From: Xanthomonas sp. 10-10
GTDB taxonomy: Bacteria; Pseudomonadota; Gammaproteobacteria; Xanthomonadales; Xanthomonadaceae
Assembly (NCBI RefSeq): GCF_040182365.1
Contig: NZ_CP144460.1
Coordinates: forward strand, 4,766,935-4,830,934
Reading direction: 5' to 3'
Length of the DNA stretch: 64,000 nucleotides
The position numbers were made by a program, and so were the translations under genes. The notes beneath the pieces were generated by a model. The model searched no databases. It saw only the letters and a list, made by a program, of their open reading frames with translations, and was not told where the DNA came from. Below are positions 59,843 to 64,000 of this stretch, one piece after another. Positions within the stretch are counted from its first letter, which is position 1. Each line of letters starts with the position of its first letter.

Positions 59843-62338
59843 TCAGCGCCGCGCCACCGACGTTGTCGTCTCTACGCTGGATGCGGCTGGCTCCGCCAGC
59901 GCCAGGGTCTGCCGTGCCGCACGCAACGGCTCTTGGGCATCGCCAAAGATGCCGGTGAGCACCTGCACCGCCTGCTGCGCATGCGCGCGCGCGGCGGCGG
60001 TCTGGCCGAGCGTGCGCTCGGCCTCGGACATGCCGCGCAGGATCTCGGCGGTCTGCGGATGCGCGCGGCCCAGCACGCGCAAGCTGGTGGCCAATGCGGC
60101 ACGCTGTTCGGCCAGCGATGCCGCAGCCTGCCCGGCATCCAGCAGCCAGAACGCGTGATTGCTGCGCATGGTGATGGTGGTGGGTGCGTCCTCGCCGAGC
60201 GCGGCGCGCGCGCGCTCGAACGCGGCACGATAGTGCGGGCCGGCCTCGGCCAGCTTGCCCTGCTGACGCAGCGCGCCGGCTAGGTTGCCTTCCACCATCA
60301 GGGTATCCATGGCGTTGTCGCCATAGAGCTTGCGGGTGATCTGCAGCAGCGGCGCAAGTTCGGCCTGGGCGCCGGCAAAATCGCGTTGCATCAACAGATA
60401 CACCGACAGGCTGTTGCGCATCGACAGCACCAGCGGATGCTCGGCCCCGTGCAGGGCGATGCGCTCGCGCAGAAGGCTGCGCTGCAAGGCGATGGCCGGG
60501 AGCAGCTGGCCGACGTCGGCCAGCAGGGCGGCATAGACGGTGCCCGCATTGATGCGCTGATCCGCGCTGGTCGCGGGGTTGGCCAGCGCCGCCACATAGG
60601 CGCGCCGGCTCTCGGTCATCGCCTCGCCCATGCGGCCCTGCTCGCGCAGCGTCCAGCCCAGCCAGGCGCGCATTTCATTGCCGATGGCCTGATGTTGCAG
60701 ATCGCCGCGCTCGGCCTGCGCAATGCCCCGACGCAGCACCTGCGCCGCTTCGTCGCGCTGGCCTGCACCGCGCAGTGCCTGGCCGAGCATGGAAGCCGTC
60801 TTCAACGCCGGTTCGCTGCCCGCGCCCATGCTCTGCTGTGCCAGTGCATGGGCGGTGCGCAGATGCTGCACCGCCTGCGGAAAATCGGCCAGCGCGATCA
60901 AGGTACCGCCCAATGTCTTTTCCACATCGGTGCGCGCATCGGGCTGGCTGGCCAGTTCGTGCGCGGCGCGCTGCGAGGCCTGCTCCAGCACACGCAGCAT
61001 CAGGGTCTTGTCCAGATCCCTGGCGATCGCCGGGTCCACGCTGGACAGCACCGAGGTCATGAAATCGCCGGTGACGCGCGCACGTTGCGCATCGCGTGCG
61101 GCCTGCTGCAGCGACCACAGCGTGGCGCCCAGGCCGGCGACCACGGCCATCGCCACCAACCCACCGGCCAGCACGCCACTGCGATGGCGCTGGGTGAACT
61201 TGCGCAGCCGCAATAGCCGGCCAGCGCGCAGCGCCCGCGGCGGGTAGCCATCGAGCCAGCGGTGCAGGTCGTCCAGCAGCGCCGACACCGAGGCGTAGCG
61301 CGCCACCGGCTCCGGCGCCAGGGCGCGCAACACGATCGCATCGAGGCCATCGCGCAGTTGCTGCTGCAGACGCGCATGGGTGGTCGCGCGCGCCGCGCAG
61401 ATGCGCGCCTGCGCCTGCGCCGGCACCGATGCCACGCGCTGCGATGGCGGCTGCGGCAGCCCGTCGCGTCCGGCCACCGGTACCAGCCCGCAGCTCAGTT
61501 CATAGAACATCGCCCCCAGTGCGTAAATGTCGCTGCGCGCGTCCACCTGCTGCACGCCGCGCGCCTGCTCCGGGCTCATGTAGCCGGGCGTGCCGCGCCC
61601 GTGCGCCGAGGTCACGCCGGGGTTGGCGGCATCGACGGCGATGCCGAAGTCGATCACCCCCGGCATCGGCCGCCCATCGATCTCGCTGACCAGCACGTTG
61701 CTGGGCTTGAGGTCGCGATGGATCACGCCTTTCTGATGCGCGTGCTGCACCGCCTCGCTCACCCGCAGCATCAGCAACACGCGCGCATGCAACGACAACC
61801 GCTGCGCATCGCACCACCAGGTGATCGGCTCGCCGCGCAGGTACTCCATCACCAGGTAGGGCCGGCCCTGGGCGTCGGTGCCCACATCGTGGATCTGCGC
61901 GATGGCCGGGTGCACCATCTGCGCGAGCAGCCGGCATTCGAACTCGAACAACGCACGGCCCTGCACATCCAGCGCATCGGCGGCCACCAGCTTGATCGCC
62001 ACTTCGCGCTCGTAGGCACCGTCGGCGCGATGGCCCAGATACACTTGGCCCATACCGCCGGCACCGATCAGGCGGTCGATCGCCCATGCACCAAAACGCG
62101 TACCGGCCGGCAGTTCCGGCAAGGGCGCGCGCAATGCGGCGGCGGCCTGTTTCAGCGGCGCACGCACGCGCAGCGTGGCCTGCGATTCCACCGCCAGCAT
62201 CGCCAGCAATTCATCGCGCAACACCGCATCGTCACCGGCCTGCGCACGCGCAAAGGCCTCGCGCTCGTGCGCTGGCAGCTGACAGGCCTGATGGAACAGC
62301 GCTTCCAGCCGCTGCCAGGCAGTGGCCGCCACGCTCAC
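59843..62338 (-). CDS. pknS: Transmembrane Ser/Thr kinase partner of the ECF sigma factor (PknS-type)
   Basis: An 831-residue kinase. The kinase domain (about 80-365) has IGAGGMGQVYLG (91-102), Lys116 in VAIKL, HRDLKPSN (207-214), DFG (230-232) and GTPGYMSPEQARG. A membrane helix (VLAGGLVAMAVVAGLGATLW) at about 389-408 leads to a C-terminal sensor of TPR-like repeats (about 500-820; EPALKTASMLGQALRGAGQR, AILRGM-like pairs). In X. citri the kinase PknS activates the sigma factor EcfK to turn on T6SS; the paired genes and layout here match. The GTG start at 62338 overlaps the sigma gene stop (GTGA). It is a canonical HRD kinase. Confidence 0.9.
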   Translation of the reverse strand: MSVAATAWQRLEALFHQACQLPAHEREAFARAQAGDDAVLRDELLAMLAVESQATLRVRAPLKQAAAALRAPLPELPAGTRFGAWAIDRLIGAGGMGQVYLGHRADGAYEREVAIKLVAADALDVQGRALFEFECRLLAQMVHPAIAQIHDVGTDAQGRPYLVMEYLRGEPITWWCDAQRLSLHARVLLMLRVSEAVQHAHQKGVIHRDLKPSNVLVSEIDGRPMPGVIDFGIAVDAANPGVTSAHGRGTPGYMSPEQARGVQQVDARSDIYALGAMFYELSCGLVPVAGRDGLPQPPSQRVASVPAQAQARICAARATTHARLQQQLRDGLDAIVLRALAPEPVARYASVSALLDDLHRWLDGYPPRALRAGRLLRLRKFTQRHRSGVLAGGLVAMAVVAGLGATLWSLQQAARDAQRARVTGDFMTSVLSSVDPAIARDLDKTLMLRVLEQASQRAAHELASQPDARTDVEKTLGGTLIALADFPQAVQHLRTAHALAQQSMGAGSEPALKTASMLGQALRGAGQRDEAAQVLRRGIAQAERGDLQHQAIGNEMRAWLGWTLREQGRMGEAMTESRRAYVAALANPATSADQRINAGTVYAALLADVGQLLPAIALQRSLLRERIALHGAEHPLVLSMRNSLSVYLLMQRDFAGAQAELAPLLQITRKLYGDNAMDTLMVEGNLAGALRQQGKLAEAGPHYRAAFERARAALGEDAPTTITMRSNHAFWLLDAGQAAASLAEQRAALATSLRVLGRAHPQTAEILRGMSEAERTLGQTAAARAHAQQAVQVLTGIFGDAQEPLRAARQTLALAEPAASSVETTTSVARR

Positions 62339-62874
62339 AGCTGCGCCGCCAGCCACACCCGCGCAAAACGCAAATCGCGTTCCAGCGTGGGCACCGACAC
62401 CTCCAGCTGCTCGGCCGCCTCGGCCACGCTGAAGCCCACCAGCTCGGTCAACGCAAAGGCACGGGCCTTGCGCGCATCCACCCGCGCCAGCTTGTCGAAG
62501 GCATCGGCCACCACCATCAGCGCCTCCGGCCGCGCCGCGCCGTCGGACAGGCTGATCGTCAAGGTCACTGCCTGCCCGAGCCGCTTGGCGCTGGCCTGCT
62601 GCCGCGCCAGGTCCACCAGCAGGTGGCGCATCTGCAACGCCGCCACCGCATAGAAGTGCGTCCGCGAACGGAACGCCTGCTGGCCTAGCTGCAGCCGCAT
62701 CCACGCCTCGTGCACCAGCTCGGTCGCCTGCAGCCCGGCGCGCGCATCGCGACGCAGCTCGCGCATTGCGGTGGCGCGCAGCACCTCGTAGACCTGCCGC
62801 GCCAACGCATCGCCCGCCCCGGGCGCGTCCTGCTGCCAGGCCTGCAACAACTCGGTGATCGGCAGCTCGGACAT
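62335..62874 (-). CDS. ecfK: ECF43-type RNA polymerase sigma factor (EcfK-type)
   Basis: A 179-residue sigma factor with region 2 (VYEVLRATAMRELRRDARAG, RSRTHFYAVAALQMRHLLVD) and region 4 (LVGFSVAEAAEQLEVSVPTL, ERDLRFARVWL). Thr51 in LQATELVHEAWMRL lies at the position whose phosphorylation activates ECF43 factors of Vibrio and Xanthomonas in place of an anti-sigma factor. It is coupled to the pknS gene by a GTGA overlap. It should direct expression of T6SS genes when the kinase senses its signal, reported for X. citri as contact with amoebae. The promoter lies in 62875-63102. Confidence 0.92.
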   Translation of the reverse strand: MSELPITELLQAWQQDAPGAGDALARQVYEVLRATAMRELRRDARAGLQATELVHEAWMRLQLGQQAFRSRTHFYAVAALQMRHLLVDLARQQASAKRLGQAVTLTISLSDGAARPEALMVVADAFDKLARVDARKARAFALTELVGFSVAEAAEQLEVSVPTLERDLRFARVWLAAQL

Positions 62875-63102
62875 CGGGGCCCATCTCGCCTGCGTGGGAG
62901 CGCAGTATCCCGCATTGGCGGCTGGGTGGATCGTTCAATCCGTAACGGTTTAGCTCGCCCGGGGCGAAGGCTGGGCAATCCGCCCGCCCGGCGCGGAGCG
63001 GCCAGCAGGTGGCGCACATCGCTGCGGTGGAAACCGGCAGCGGCTAGGCACCGGCCATGTGCATTCGCGGTTGCGCAGTCGCCATTTGGGGTCAGGCGAC
63101 CA

Positions 63103-63525
63103 TCAAGGTGCGCGCTGCCAGGTCGGACCCTGACAGATAAAGGCCACGCAGCCTTCCACCTTCAGGGAGCCGTCCACCTCACGCTTGATCTTGGCGGCAT
63201 AGGTCTTGCCGGACTCGGGGTTGTAGATCTTGCCTTTCCAAAGATTCCCTGCGTCCACCAGCTCGCTGAGGATCACTGTTCCTTCCATGGGGGTGTGGCG
63301 CTTGGCCGGATCCGGATTGAGCGCATCGGTTGTCCGGCTACCGGGCTTGGCCCGCAATACCTTGACGATGGTGCCGCATAACGACGCACCGCACGGCTGG
63401 ATATCGACCAGTGCCTGCTGGTTATCGGTGAACCACTTTCCAGTGATCGGTTCGGCAGCGAATGCGGTTGCGCTGGAAGCGACGAGTGCAAGTGCGAGAT
63501 AGCTTGTGACAGCGATCGGGTTCAT
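63103..63525 (-). CDS. DUF2147-family secreted protein
   Basis: A 140-residue exported protein: signal peptide MNPIAVTSYLALALVASSAT ending FAAE, then the DUF2147 pattern ITGKWFTDNQQALVDIQPCG, LCGTIVKVLRAKPG, LWKGKIYNPESGKTYAAKI and a final Cys pair motif EGCVAFICQGPTW. Four Cys residues suggest disulfides in the periplasm. The function of this family is not known. The ATG at 63525 gives the signal peptide; a longer open frame does not. Not obviously related to T6SS. Confidence 0.88.
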   Translation of the reverse strand: MNPIAVTSYLALALVASSATAFAAEPITGKWFTDNQQALVDIQPCGASLCGTIVKVLRAKPGSRTTDALNPDPAKRHTPMEGTVILSELVDAGNLWKGKIYNPESGKTYAAKIKREVDGSLKVEGCVAFICQGPTWQRAP

Positions 63526-63847
63526 CGGAGTTTCCAACCATCGATAGGGGGAGTGACTTGCGGATTGCCGATTGATGCAACGGCGCAGCCCGCACGGCCG
63601 CGTCGCTGGATTCAATGGCAAGCGGATGCTATCGATGCACTGTTGGAAGATGATTGGCTGCCTGCAGCCCAGCAAGGCTTCTCAAGATGTGGGACTTCCG
63701 GGAGGCGTGAGGTGCCCTGGATGCCCAGCCATCCAACGACGCCTGCGTGGCTTTGTCGGAAACCTGCAATGTCCGCTCCCCTGAGAGAGCTCACCCCGGT
63801 GCGGGTCGCAATGATTGCAGCGCACGCGTCTGGCGTGCCTGACGCGC
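63526..63847. other. Gap between the DUF2147 and ThuA-like genes
   Basis: These 322 bases contain no gene, repeat or terminator that I can support. The DUF2147 promoter should lie at the left end. Confidence 0.45.
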
Positions 63848-64000
63848 TCAACAGTCGGGCACGTGCCCGGCCGCATAGCGCAGCCCCTGCTGCAGTTGGC
63901 CCAGAAAATCCGCATTCGCATACACCGCCGCATCATGGCCCAGCCCGGTGTACCAAGCCCGGCCGCCGTCGAAGGCATGGCACCAGGCAATGGGATGGTC
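63848..64000 (-). CDS. ThuA-like protein, C-terminal end only
   Basis: Fifty codons plus stop are visible at the right edge: HPIAWCHAFDGGRAWYTGLG, then HDAAVYANADFLGQLQQGLR and YAAGHVPDC. The WYTGLGHD stretch with preceding PIAW is typical of the C-terminus of ThuA/trehalose-utilisation-type proteins. The start is outside the window. Short evidence, but the pattern is quite specific. Confidence 0.75.
   Translation of the reverse strand, partial: DHPIAWCHAFDGGRAWYTGLGHDAAVYANADFLGQLQQGLRYAAGHVPDC

Overview
The window is GC-rich chromosomal DNA from a Xanthomonas-type gammaproteobacterium. The assignment rests on a xanthomonadin (aryl-polyene pigment) cluster with the 3-hydroxybenzoate synthase XanB2, an sX13-like C-rich-loop small RNA next to polA, and an ECF43-type sigma factor / Ser-Thr kinase pair (EcfK/PknS type) beside type VI secretion genes. 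All identifications come from reading the sequence and protein motifs; no database search was possible.

Region 1 (1-18,540) is the pigment locus. After the 5' end of a divergent ycgL gene, a plus-strand operon encodes a ketosynthase, a ketosynthase-like chain-length factor without the nucleophilic Cys, a GT2 glycosyltransferase and a flavin halogenase-like enzyme. A low-GC secreted orphan follows. A long minus-strand operon (13,126 down to 5,235) encodes ACP, a COG4648-type membrane protein, PlsC-like acyltransferase, FabZ-like dehydratase, LpxL-like acyltransferase, LolA-like carrier, MMPL exporter, a second hot-dog dehydratase and a FabG-like reductase. The start region of the MMPL gene is present three times as a 214-bp tandem repeat. 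A short plus-strand operon carries a second halogenase-like flavoprotein and XanB2. A lone minus-strand AMP ligase (XanA2) would load 3-hydroxybenzoate on the ACP. Together these form a starter-loading, type II polyene elongation, glycosyl/acyl decoration, bromination and export pathway.

Region 2 (18,538-27,840) is housekeeping: a secreted S9 peptidase, a small protein pair of unknown role, hemF, the sX13-like RNA, polA and a DUF2782 lipoprotein.

Region 3 (28,142-62,874) is a type VI secretion locus, mostly on the minus strand. From right to left: EcfK/PknS, a PAAR tip, a TPR-methyltransferase, VgrG, a DUF6931-type protein, an FHA protein, then an unrelated three-gene insert (LysR regulator, aldo/keto reductase, zinc-ribbon membrane protein), then tssK-tssL-tssM-tagF-pppA-ppkA, a small membrane protein, a two-partner secretion pair (TpsB and a 2,531-residue TpsA adhesin) and tssA. 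Many of these genes overlap by ATGA or GTGA. Sheath, tube, baseplate and ClpV genes (tssB, C, D, E, F, G, H) and tssJ are not in the window, so the apparatus is either split or incomplete.

Region 4 (62,875-64,000) has a small secreted DUF2147 protein and the C-terminus of a ThuA-like protein cut by the window edge.
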